Assembly: GCA_021234155.1 (NCBI GenBank)
Contig: JAJEKV010000212.1
Coordinates: 808,001-872,000 of the forward strand
DNA length: 64,000 nt
Direction: 5' to 3'
DNA from: Isoetes taiwanensis
Lineage: Eukaryota > Streptophyta > Lycopodiopsida > Isoetales > Isoetaceae
Positions within the stretch are counted from its first letter, which is position 1, and every line of letters begins with the position of its first letter. A model generated the notes under the pieces. That model was given only the letters and a program-made list of their open reading frames with translations. It made no database searches and was not told the origin of the DNA. Shown piece after piece: positions 10,563 through 19,966 of the stretch. The translations under genes were made by a program, and so were the position numbers.

Positions 10563-12241
10563 TGTCGAACCCCGCTCGCAACCCGAGGAAAAGGTAGCGC
10601 TGTGAAAGAGACACACCAAGAGAACTAGAACGAAAAATCAAACTTTATTGCACTTGCTTTGGTTGGAAAAACCCCAACCGTGGTTCACATATTTATACCC
10701 CCAACTACCCCTTTGCCACATCATCGCCACGTCATCGCACTCCTTGGATTTCGTATGCCACCTAGGCGGATCGCCAACATGGCGCCTACTGCATCACTAC
10801 TGCATCATTCACCCTGCCACGTCATCAATTTTTGCCACATCATCAAATCTTGCCACGTCACCATTCTCCTCATTTTCCATAATGCCCTCACAAGGTTTTT
10901 TCTCCATAAGGGTCCTTGAGTTCCTATTTGTGTGAACCCGACAGGCATGGGTAAGGTTTTAATTTTAAACCTTAATTTATATTTGAAACCCCGGTATCCC
11001 AGTATCCAAAAGTCGTTAGATTTTCTGAATTCCTCTGTTCTCTTCTGTTCTCTTCTGGGTTCGTTTTGTAACAAAACAGAAGGGATCAAATCTCGTACAA
11101 CTAGCTTCGATTTATCTATTCCGGCCTGCTCCATATCCTTCTTTATTGTTTAACACTTTGGGACCCAATTCCGGCCCAATCCTCCCTGATCCTGCGGATT
11201 TGTGGCTTTTCCCCTCTGTATTTCTTCAGCAAAAAGTTGACTGCTCCAGTAACTCTGGCGGATTAATCTTGAGGATTCCGAAATATCAGTCTCCAAATAG
11301 TTTAATTCAAGTTTTTCCTTCGATCAGACCTCTGGTTCCTGCTTTCTAATTCTGCAATGTCCAATCCGGCCGATTCTTTGCTGATACCAGGGTTCTGTGG
11401 CCCGGCTTGCTCCAAATCTCTCTTTCTATTCTGGGAATACTTCCTCCTTTCCTTGATCCTCTTCGGCCAGATCGACCCTCAGTCGCGTCGTTCTGCCCGG
11501 TCCTTTCTGTTCATAAACTCGTTTTGTTAACAATAGTTAACAATTATTTTTATTTTTTGTTTCCCTTTATTCTTCCATGGTTTTGCCCTTCAATGGTTTA
11601 TATGTTTCAACTTGGCATGGCCTTTTGTAAATAAGCTTCCTTCCTTTATTTGATGTTCATGGTCTGTAACCCGTTCTTATCACCGGCTTCCTTTTTCTCA
11701 TTCAATTCTTTCTTGCTTGCATCTCATTCTTTATCACTGGCCATAGCTTTATGCCCCGCCTTGTATAGGATTTTTCTTCATAACTTGTTTCAATGAGTTG
11801 TTATGGTTATTTCTCCATGTCTTCGAGTATTTTTCTCCTTCTATTCTCGTGACTTGACCCCTTTATCTTTGGAACCTTTGTTTTGTCACGTCCTTTTCAC
11901 AATAGGTAATTTTTCCTTCTATGGTTCTCTTTCGGGTTCTTTTCCCATCAACTCTTCTGTGACTTGACCTCTTCTTATTCGAGGCCTTTCGCCATGTTAT
12001 TTCCATCTTACCTCCATAGGTATTTTTTCTTCTATGGGGCTCTTCTCCCGACAACCCTGTTGCCATATCATTCCTTCCCATGATTCTCTCATGGGTAATT
12101 CTTCTCGTAGCACATCTCTCGGCTACTTGCTTCCTCTTTCCATATTTGCCTAGCTTTCTTCGCTAAGCTAGCATGATTCCCCGAGCTATATTCTTATTAA
12201 TCTGCTTTTTGCAGATTTTCACCCCGATTTGGCAGACGACA
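10563..12241 (-). repeat. 5' LTR (right copy) of the TR-GAG element
   Basis: 1,679 bp, TGTCG...CGACA, lacking the MITE found in its partner. It would carry the element's promoter, reading leftward. Confidence 0.88.
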
Positions 12242-12292
12242 CTTGCCATGCTAATACATATGCCCTTCCTCATTCGTCTGAGCTCTGAATGT

Positions 12293-12541
12293 TAGCTTGC
12301 TTTCTGTTTTATGCATGTATGTTTAATTACATGGTTCTTTTTGCAAATTGTTGACTATATTGAAACATGTGCAGGCTTCTTGTATGTGCAGTTCTATGTA
12401 AAACATCCGATATTCTGAGCTTGTTTTCTGTTTTATGCATGCATGTTTAATTACATGGTTCTTTTTTACAAATTGTTAACTATATGGAAACATGTGCAGG
12501 CTTCCTGTATGTGCAGATCTATATAAAACATCCGATATTCT
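12293..12541. repeat. Tandem duplication of about 124 bp
   Basis: Two consecutive copies (12293-12416 and 12417-12541) share TTTCTGTTTTATGCATG and the ending AACATCCGATATTCTGA. They are non-coding. Confidence 0.8.
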
Positions 12542-12546
12542 GATCT

Positions 12547-14067
12547 CTCCAATGCCCTTCTTTTCTTCAACATATTGCAGTCACTAGATCTAGGTAATAA
12601 TGTTTTAGGGAGGCGATTTTGCATATCCTACTGATATATTTATGTAGTTATTTTGTAGCTTCATACGACGATTCCTTAGTAAAGATCATGCTTACTTTGG
12701 GTAGAGCTGTACAAAGTATGCCACAAACTAGAATTGACACCAAGTCACTGAGTTGCATGGAAGGTTAAACTGAAGATTTTAATCATCTCAAATGAATGAT
12801 ACCATGATTCTGGGCAAGTGATAAAGCTAAAAAATGTTAAGGTATTATGAATCTCTTGATATACGTTGCAACCTCCTGCTTATACCAAAAAGATGTATGA
12901 GTTTGAACATCTGACTTTTCAATACATTGTTAAGTTCTCATCATTGCAATGTACTCACTGCCATAGCTTAATGATAGGTCTTTGTGCAATTGTGTATAAT
13001 GGAGTATCTTTTAGTGCTAAATAAAACCGATGGATGAAAGCTTCCAATATAGAAAAAGGACTAAAAACCTTGATGGAAATGTGATGCATAACAACACTAA
13101 TATCCGATCATGTGCTTGAAAATATCTGTAAGTTATGTTATTTCTCAATTGTCACCAACTATTTTTGAGGCATTACGAGTAAATTTTTTTTGCCTTATTT
13201 GTTCCTTTTGTTTGAATGATCCAACAATTTTTCCTAATTCTTGATCATAAACATTCTTAAGTCTCAGCGTATTTGGCAACTTTTATTAATTTTTGATCGT
13301 AAACATTCTCAAGTCTTAGCTATTTGGATTGGATCATGCTACGGACAACTCAGAATTCCAACGTCCTAGATATGCATGCATCATAATTATTTTCTAGAAA
13401 TGTTTGCCCTATCTTGAAAATGATTGATAGCTAAGATTGTTCATAATAACTGGATGGGATGGGTATGTTTGGTTTTTCTGTCAATTTCCTCTCCATCACA
13501 CCATGTGCACTCTTATGCATGGAAATATTGCAACAATTCAAAGATATTGTAATATCTTCCAGTAGATAGCTAAACACTTTACATATGTTATTCTAACGTA
13601 TCGTGCGTGTGGAGACCATTAATACATGTTTTAGGAGTTGGTGGTTTGGGTTCGGGGTTATGCGATTAACTTTATTGTATAATCATTGTCTGGTCAATCA
13701 AAATTAGGGGCTCTCAAACATGTTTCGTGTACGTAACTACTTCTAAGCATGGTAAATGGACTATAAAATTTGGAAATTACTTCTAACGGTGACATTTTGA
13801 GAATAAGTTTTCGATCTATCTTTTCAAATTTCCATTGTTAGCGGTACATTTATTTATTCCCCACATTCCTTATAAAGCATTGTTTTCTCTACTGAAATCC
13901 ATAAACACAAAGTTATTACATTGATGATACTGTCATTACACAATTTCAATAATAAAAAAAAATTACAAGGGCAAATAATCTTCATTCTTGCCAATATCAA
14001 TTGCACTATTGTTGAAGTTGCACATATTGATGTTAAAGGCCGAGTTAAAACACATGCCATGACATTA
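12547..14067. other. AT-rich stretch, probably Helitron interior in part
   Basis: No coding frame is convincing. The Helitron-type 3' end at 14097 implies that part of this sequence is the element body, but I could not locate a matching 5' TC end. Confidence 0.35.
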
Positions 14068-14097
14068 GCCCGGCAGCGCCGGGCACACGTTTACTAG
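14068..14097 (+). mobile_element. Helitron 3' terminus
   Basis: GCCCGGCAGCGCCGGGC forms a 7-bp stem with a 3-base loop at 14068-14084. Ten bases further, the sequence ends in CTAG at 14097, followed by T. A GC hairpin shortly before a terminal CTRR, inserted before T, is the Helitron signature. Only this end could be defined. Confidence 0.65.
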
Positions 14098-14790
14098 TAT
14101 AGCTTATTATGTCGACCCAAATAGTTTGACGTGTAACATTAAGTGGCGCATTGTCTGCATTACAATTATCCTACCTATGAGCAAGAGCAAGACACATTCT
14201 TATAATCCCAAAGAGGCTAAAATAATGATACCCGAGAAAGACGACGAGAAGCTGATAAGTAAAATAGTTACAACGAGTTGGAAATGGCAAGCCTTTTGAA
14301 CGTTTACATATACAGAGCGCCCCCATTTGATTGTTGTGACAAGAGTGTCAAACTTGTCGTCCAGAAGAACAATGTCAGCACTACCCTTTGCTATCTGTGC
14401 ATGAGAGCAAAGAGAAAATAACATTTCCTTATATTCTAAATAAATATTAACCAATAAGAAAGTTGTAAATAGTTCTAGCTTCTAGGGGGTCTCTTGCACC
14501 TCAGTTCCACTTATGCCCATTGCAACTGCAATATCTCCTTCATGCAAAACAGGCACATCATTTGTACCATTTGCTGCCACAGCTACAACTTTGTTCATTT
14601 GACGAAGACCCCCTTTTAGACCAGCATTTGTTGGAATGCGTCGGGTTTGCTCATCTTTTGGCAATTTTTGAAACTCCGGCCCGTCAATTGATTCTTCTTC
14701 CTCATTCGTCAAAATGCCACGTTCATGAACAATTGTGTTGGCAGTATGGATATTATCACCGGTTAACCTTGATCCCTGCAAACCGGCAAG
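14098..14790 (-). pseudogene. Partial duplicate of Ca2+-ATPase exons 2-4
   Basis: This block is nearly identical to 19345-20150 of the ATPase locus further right. It keeps exon 4 (about 14230-14400), exon 3 and the end of exon 2. A deletion of about 90 bp removes intron 2 and the start of exon 3, fusing TGDNIHTAN directly toward the hinge region. The altered hinge motif (AANGTND for the usual TGDGTND) is shared with the other copy, so that lesion is older than the duplication. The copy begins exactly where the Helitron end stops and ends abruptly at 14790. It is non-functional on its own. Confidence 0.8.
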
Positions 14791-15121
14791 ACTTATAAAT
14801 GATCTTGATTGAACTTAATGTGAGCAATTATTAAGAAGCACAAAGAGATCAACAATTCGACCAACAATTATACCCAAAGATAATAATGTAGACCTAAAGC
14901 AAAAACAGTTTAGGACTCTCGACCTGCGCACAGGGCGAAACCTCAGCCCTTTCAGGGATCGAGTTACCTATCTGAGCACAACATGCATCAGCCTAAGGCC
15001 CAATCGGCCCTATACCCAGCAAATCCGACCTATACTAGGTCAATTCAAGCACTTTTCAGAGTTCTAATTCCGTGTCCGACCATGACAACTTTGATGTAGG
15101 CTCAAACAGCTATCCCAGTCC
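14791..15121. other. No gene or repeat recognised
   Basis: Unique-looking sequence between the duplicated ATPase fragment and the TIR element. Confidence 0.35.
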
Positions 15122-15432
15122 TTAGGGTACCTACACACCATGGGGTCAATTTCGTTAAGTTAAAAAAATTTAAGTTAACTATTAAGCGACATGGTTTTTG
15201 TTAACAAAATTGTTAATTTTAAGGGGTTAACTTTTAACAAATCATAGTTAGAGTTAAATTAGCCATTTAACCCCTTTTCACATTGATTTTGTTATGTTAT
15301 TTCTTAACATTTAGCTAACAATTTTATGTTTTGTCGACCAAAACTTATTCGATGCGAACCCTTCGTTTTAATTTTGTTAACTCGCTTGAGATCGGGGCGC
15401 CGAGACTCCGGGATGGCTCCATCACGGACTCC

Positions 15433-15660
15433 TCACCGTATGCGTTTATTTAACAAAGTCCGAATCCAATGTGAAGTTTCTTCTGGATGAGTTTTTTTTT
15501 TCCATATATTGCGTTGAAAGTAGGGTACATTCTTGCCTTCTCCTCGTAGCTTCATTTCACGGGTGCCCAAACTGAATCCAAATATCTCACATGTTCTTCC
15601 ATGAAAGATGGTTTTGCCATATCTCCCAAAAGCCCCTTGCTCTTTGATAGCCATAGCCAT
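15433..15660 (-). pseudogene. Unrecognised short frame inside the Harbinger-like element
   Basis: A 75-codon minus-strand frame of protein-like composition (GRYGKTIFHGRTCEIFGFSLG and a Lys/Arg-rich end). It could be a second captured exon, or chance. I do not recognise it. Confidence 0.2.
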
Positions 15661-17102
15661 AGCCTTGTAAATGAGAGCCCCCGACCTTGTTTCCTCTCAT
15701 GACCACACACGGAAGGGTTCCTTGGATGCATATCTTTGGCTCTTTCACTAGCCTCATCACTTGCGCTCGAAAGTATAATAACTATAACATCAATGATCTC
15801 TCCCGCTTTTCTTCTTCCCTTGCCTTGTCGAGCCCTTCATTCCCCGGGCTATGAGAAAAGTTGTTTGTTCTCCGACCTCCCAACCACGAGAGACATGGGC
15901 TGGTCTTTTTTAACCGATAATACCACTTAAGTACTTCGGAAGTGAAAAAACAATTGCTCGCTTCTTAGATCAGCATTGCATATGCATAGGTTGATCATCT
16001 TCTATGCCGCGATGGCCCTCCCGCACTCTTGCACTTTCATCCCTTCCATTTTATCTTCATCTACCCGATTCACAGCATCCTTTTGGTTATGGTTGGTTGA
16101 TCAGAATTGCTCATGGGATGGCCTCCTTTACTGGCACTGCAGATCTCAACTTTCAAGTTTGGATTGAATCCAGCTGGACAATAAGTGCGTGCCGGGCTTT
16201 GGTTATTGCAATGTAATTGTTTACCTAATAACTTGCTCGTGATTTTGTCTTCTCTTAATGTTTCTTCCCAATTCCACTTCCATGGATGCTTGAAACATTA
16301 TTTACGTAATAACTTGCTTGAAACATTATTTCTGAATAACTTGTATACTGTCTACTCTTAAAATGTTTCTTCAGTTCAATGGTTGAAACATTCCTCAGAG
16401 AACAAGTTTTGTGATTCAATTCATATTTGCTTGATGCAAAAACATGGCAGAATCTGTTTTTTGTATATTGGACATATTATTGATTGGTTCTCACTCAAAA
16501 AAGGAAGTACATGAGTTTTGTTGGTTAAATAAAGTGGTATTGAATCGCTCTAGTATTTCTCTAAAAACACATGCAAAACCCTCACAATCACAAGGCAAAT
16601 CACATTAATCTTTCTGTTTGTACAATTGGACATACTATTGATTGATTCTCACCGCCGGAATGAAGGTACACTATGGCTTTTTTCTTCGTTTAAGTGATTG
16701 TTGAAACTGCTCGGGTATTTCTCTTAAAACACGTGCAAAACCCAAATCACATTACTCCTTGAACCTGTAGTAATTGAAGCACACAAACAACTAAGATCTT
16801 TGAATTGATGAAATGAGTTGAATCGATGTAAGTAGCCAAGTAGGCCTATGTCATTCTTGACAAAGCGGAAACCAATATCTCATTCAATGTTCTCGGGGTT
16901 GGGTAGCCACTTTGCCGACCAAAGATGCAGGATGAAATAACACCATTGGAATTCACTGTGGTAAGCACAGCCTTTGAGCATTATCATTTATGGTGTATGG
17001 TAGTTACTACTTATGGTGGTTTCCTGCATTAGCTTACCATGGTTTCAATGCTTATGCTTGTTCAGAATATGGACATGACCATTGCTTGTGTTGTATTGGC
17101 AG

Positions 17103-17237
17103 AATGCAAGGCTTTTGGGTCCATCCACATTTGATGCCTCCAAGCTGTGTGTCAAATTTGTTGGAACTGATAAAGAGCAGCATCCTGCCAGGCTTCCTAG
17201 AGCATACACTTTAACTCACAACGATCTAACCGCGCAA
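17103..17237 (+). pseudogene. STAY-GREEN (Mg-dechelatase) exon fragment
   Basis: After a splice-acceptor-like TTGGCAG, the sequence encodes NARLLGPSTFDASKL, then VKFVGTDKEQHPARLPRAYTLTHNDLTA in segments. This is the N-terminal part of the STAY-GREEN/NYE1 domain (ARL.GP..F.ASKL.V.F.G....HP...PR.YTLTH.D.TA), the chloroplast enzyme that removes Mg from chlorophyll a. The match stops after TAQ at 17237, and unrelated codons follow. No other STAY-GREEN exon is visible. It lies inside the TTA-flanked element, so capture by the transposon is the simplest reading. Confidence 0.75.
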
Positions 17238-17549
17238 TATGCCTTTGAGTTTGCAGAATACTTTGAGTTTCCATCTTCTTTGAGTTTCCAAAGGTCCAAA
17301 GTATCCTGCCTATCTTCTTTGCAGTAGTCAGATCAGGCATCCAAGGACGAGGCATTGGCTTGTGGCTTTGGCTTCTCTAAGAGGTACAATTGATGTTAGC
17401 AGTCTTCTCTGCAGGTGCATATGTATGCAGACATACTGTTTTACCAAGTAGATACCAACAAAGAACAAACATCCATTTTGGCCATGCTTCAGGGATTGTA
17501 AAAATGAGTTTGTTCACTAGATGTTATAACAATTAGTCTGTTTTGCAAT

Positions 17550-17714
17550 GTGAAACGCTTTTTAACAGATTTTGTTATGTTAAAAACTAACATAACAAAC
17601 TTTAGTGCGAAAATGTTTTTAACAAATTCTGTTATGTTAGTGGATAACATAACAAATCCCATGTCTAAAAGCGTTTTTAACAGAATTTGTAATGTTAGTA
17701 ATTGACATAACAAG
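17550..17714. repeat. Three tandem copies of a self-complementary 57-bp unit
   Basis: Units start near 17550, 17606 and 17663. Each holds TTTTTAACA, then TGTTATGTTA, then its inverse, so each unit can fold back. They are subterminal in the Harbinger-like element and could be transposase-binding repeats (inference). Confidence 0.65.
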
Positions 17715-17817
17715 TGGTGTGAAAGCTTGACAAAAATAACCTTAATTTATCATTAACAAACAATTGGTTAATTTAAAATTTAGCTTAATTTAACCCCATG
17801 GTCTGAAAGTACCCTTA

Positions 17818-18521
17818 TCCTCTCAAACCGGCATCTTGGCATCAAATTAAGCCTATTTGCACATCAATCCGAGCCCAGCATGATAACTTCATAAATCTGC
17901 TCCACAGATCCTGAAGAAACCCAAAACGACTCTTCCGATTATGAATCTGACTCTTTGCTGCATAATCGCCCCGCTTTTTTACCTGTCACTCCGTTGGAAC
18001 AATTCCTGAACCTTCGAAGCTGATTCCATCTCCTAGCATCCAATTCCAATCTAGAGCTTTGCTACAGATACATCTTAAATAACTCTGAACAAAAGGAAAC
18101 ATAGTAAATTACCTCTATATTTCTATGTTCTCATCGGTTTATGCTCGTTATCTGGCAAAGCTTTTACATATATAATCATAGCTAATACACAGTGGATTCT
18201 TTACCCAAAAGCATGTAACTAATGATTCATAGCAGCTTATGTAACAACTTGAATCAGTGAAAAACTCCACCTCTTAAAGACGATTTGATGCAGTCTCCAA
18301 GCTCCAACGCCCTCTCTTGCTTCGATAATCCTCCCAAGACAATCCTTCCAAGCTCCTGCCTCCCCAAATTTGTCTTTTTGTAAACCCTTTGTTTATATTT
18401 ATCACATACTGCATGTATGCCAAGCATGCATATATGCACATAAATGCGTATACTAGACTGTCAAGTGGGAAGAACGCGTATACTAGACTGTCAAGTGGCA
18501 AGGACCGTTACAATTGCAACC
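17818..18521. other. 3' flank of the Ca2+-ATPase gene
   Basis: It holds a 28-bp tandem duplication near 18447-18500 (GTATACTAGACTGTCAAGTGG twice, about 32 bp apart). No gene was recognised. It would include the 3' untranslated region of the leftward ATPase gene. Confidence 0.4.
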
Positions 18522-18968
18522 CTATATCGCAGGCCTCCATGTATGTTTTATCTTCCCCAAGCATTTTGAAAAACTTCTCTTCATGTCTACAATTGAGAAA
18601 TTAGGAATTCCAACCACAATACTAATCAACCATTGCCACCATGCCTTCGGCACAAAGTTACCTACCATTGCAATTGGCAAGTTAAGAAAGCCAATCACAA
18701 TGCTGATCAGCCATTGCCACCATACCTCCGGCACAAAGCTACCTACCATTGCAATTGGCCAGCTATGAAAGCCAATCAGAATGCTGATCAGCCATTGCCA
18801 TCCATCCAATGGGACCGTTTGTAGGAAGTTATCAGAATATCCATACTGGACAAGCATAAATTGGATATAGATCATGCATGCAACAACCAAGACAAATGTT
18901 CGATTGCGGAATAACTTGCTAAAGATGTAGAATCTCTCCATTCTCCTTGAAATTATCACGTTAAACAC
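18522..18968 (-). CDS. Ca2+-ATPase exon 6 with repeated TM10
   Basis: It begins GTG TTT AAC (VFNVIISRRMERFYIFSK), the usual start of the last part of ACA pumps. It then repeats the final membrane segment: WQWLIS(I)(L/V)IGF...PIAMVG.FVP occurs twice in full and a third time in part, at 27-residue spacing, before the stop. Extra hydrophobic segments at this place are not normal for the family. Confidence 0.8.
   Translation of the reverse strand: MFNVIISRRMERFYIFSKLFRNRTFVLVVACMIYIQFMLVQYGYSDNFLQTVPLDGWQWLISILIGFHSWPIAMVGSFVPEVWWQWLISIVIGFLNLPIAMVGNFVPKAWWQWLISIVVGIPNFSIVDMKRSFSKCLGKIKHTWRPAI
18600..18806 (-). repeat. 81-bp tandem repeat in the last ATPase exon
   Basis: Unit starts at 18610, 18691 and 18772 share CACAATGCTGATCAGCCATTGC-like sequence. 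The 81-bp period keeps the reading frame (27 codons). The first two units are complete; the third is partial. Confidence 0.85.
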
Positions 18969-19027
18969 CTACAAATTAGGAGATAATTAGCATCAACAAA
19001 ATTAGAGAGGCTCAAAGACAATATAAT

Positions 19028-19069
19028 GACAGACGGACGGCCGAACGGACAGACAGACAGACAGACATA
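19028..19069. repeat. (GACA)n microsatellite in ATPase intron 5
   Basis: An imperfect GACA/GACG tetranucleotide run lies just beyond the exon 5 donor. Confidence 0.85.
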
Positions 19070-19092
19070 CAAGTAAATGGACAACTACTTAC

Positions 19093-19400
19093 CAAGCATA
19101 GAACAAAAGAGTTGTAGAGCAATGTATCAAATACGTAATCATATTCATCACCTACTAGAAGAGATTGGAACATGTCCTTTCCTTTATACTGTAGAAAAGA
19201 TAGCACCACCAACTGATATACAACAAGAATAGATATATTTCTACACATGATTTTTGTAATCAAACCATCTTGACGACCAAGAGGTGGTAACTTCATTAAC
19301 TCCTCGTATGGGGGTTCAGATACCAAGGCTAATGTGCCAAACATATAGCTTATTATGTCGACCCAAATAGTTTGACGTGTAACATTAAGTGGCGCATTGT
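19093..19400 (-). CDS. Ca2+-ATPase exon 5 (TM6-TM8)
   Basis: It begins NAPLNVTRQTIWVDIISYMF and contains TLALVSEPPYEELMKLPPLG. The two TM6 residues that coordinate Ca2+ in active pumps (Asn and Asp of WVN-x2-MD) are Asp and Tyr. The donor is CTTG/GTAAGT, phase 0. Confidence 0.8.
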
Positions 19401-19477
19401 CTGCATTACAATTATCCTACCTATGAGCAAGAGCAAGACACATTCTTATAATCCCAAAGGGGCTAAAATAATGATAC

Positions 19478-19646
19478 CCGAGAAAGACGACGTGAAGCTG
19501 ATAAGTGCAGTTAAAATAGTTACAACGAGTTGGAAATGGCAAGCCTTTTGAATGTTTAGATATACAGAGCGCCCCCATTTGATTATTGTGACAAGAGTCT
19601 CAAACTTGTCATCCAGAAGAACAATGTCAGCAATGCCTTTTGCTAT
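19478..19646 (-). CDS. Ca2+-ATPase exon 4 (TM5)
   Basis: It begins after GCACAG with IAKGIADIVLLDDKFETLVT, and ends at TCGG/GTATCA in phase 1, which joins correctly to the next exon (G + AC gives Asp). It contains KWGRSVYLNIQKACHFQL and TM5. Confidence 0.78.
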
Positions 19647-19749
19647 CTGTGCATGAGAGCAAAGAGAAAATAACATTTCCTTATTCTAAATAAATATTAA
19701 TCAATAAGAAAGTTGTAAATAGTTCTAGCTTCTAGGGGGACTCTTGCAC

Positions 19750-19905
19750 CTCAGTTCCACTTATGCCCATTGCAACTGCAATATCTGCTTCATGCAAAAC
19801 AGGCACATCATTTGTACCATTTGCTGCCACAGCTACAACTTTGTTCATTTGACGAAGACCCTTCACTAGCTCATACTTGTCAGTGGGCTGCGCCCTAGCC
19901 ATGAC
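19750..19905 (-). CDS. Ca2+-ATPase exon 3 (hinge motif)
   Basis: 52 codons, phase 0 at both ends, from TTTCACTAG/GTCATGGC to ACTGAG/GTGCAAGAG. It encodes the hinge region with VAVAANGTNDVPVLHEADI. The first Asp of the canonical hinge is Asn; the second is kept. Confidence 0.8.
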
Positions 19906-19966
19906 CTAGTGAAATAAGATATCCTGTTATATTTCTACTTGTAAATAGCCTTTTAGACCAGTATAC

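Larger units (their letters stand above)
7069..12241 (-). mobile_element. Complete non-autonomous LTR retrotransposon (TR-GAG type)
   Basis: Two long direct repeats (7069-9022 and 10563-12241) start TGTCG and end CGACA. They are flanked by a perfect 5-bp duplication, CTTGC, at 7064-7068 and 12242-12246. A primer-binding-like site sits on the minus strand beside the right LTR, so the element reads right to left. The internal part is only 1,540 bp and encodes a Gag-like zinc-knuckle protein; no protease, reverse transcriptase or integrase is present. That matches the class called TR-GAG: terminal repeats plus Gag, mobilised by a helper element. The LTRs remain very similar apart from one MITE insertion, so insertion is fairly recent. 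Confidence 0.88.
15125..17814. mobile_element. PIF/Harbinger-like TIR element carrying host sequence
   Basis: Inverted termini start GGGTAC and share ACCATGGGGT (about 21 of 25 bases match between ends). TTA flanks both sides (15122-15124 and 17815-17817), the target duplication typical of PIF/Harbinger and Tourist elements. The 2.69-kb interior has no recognisable transposase. It has AT-rich subterminal repeats of TTAACA/TGTTAA at both ends and, near the right, a STAY-GREEN exon fragment. This is the structure of a Pack-type element. Confidence 0.7.
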
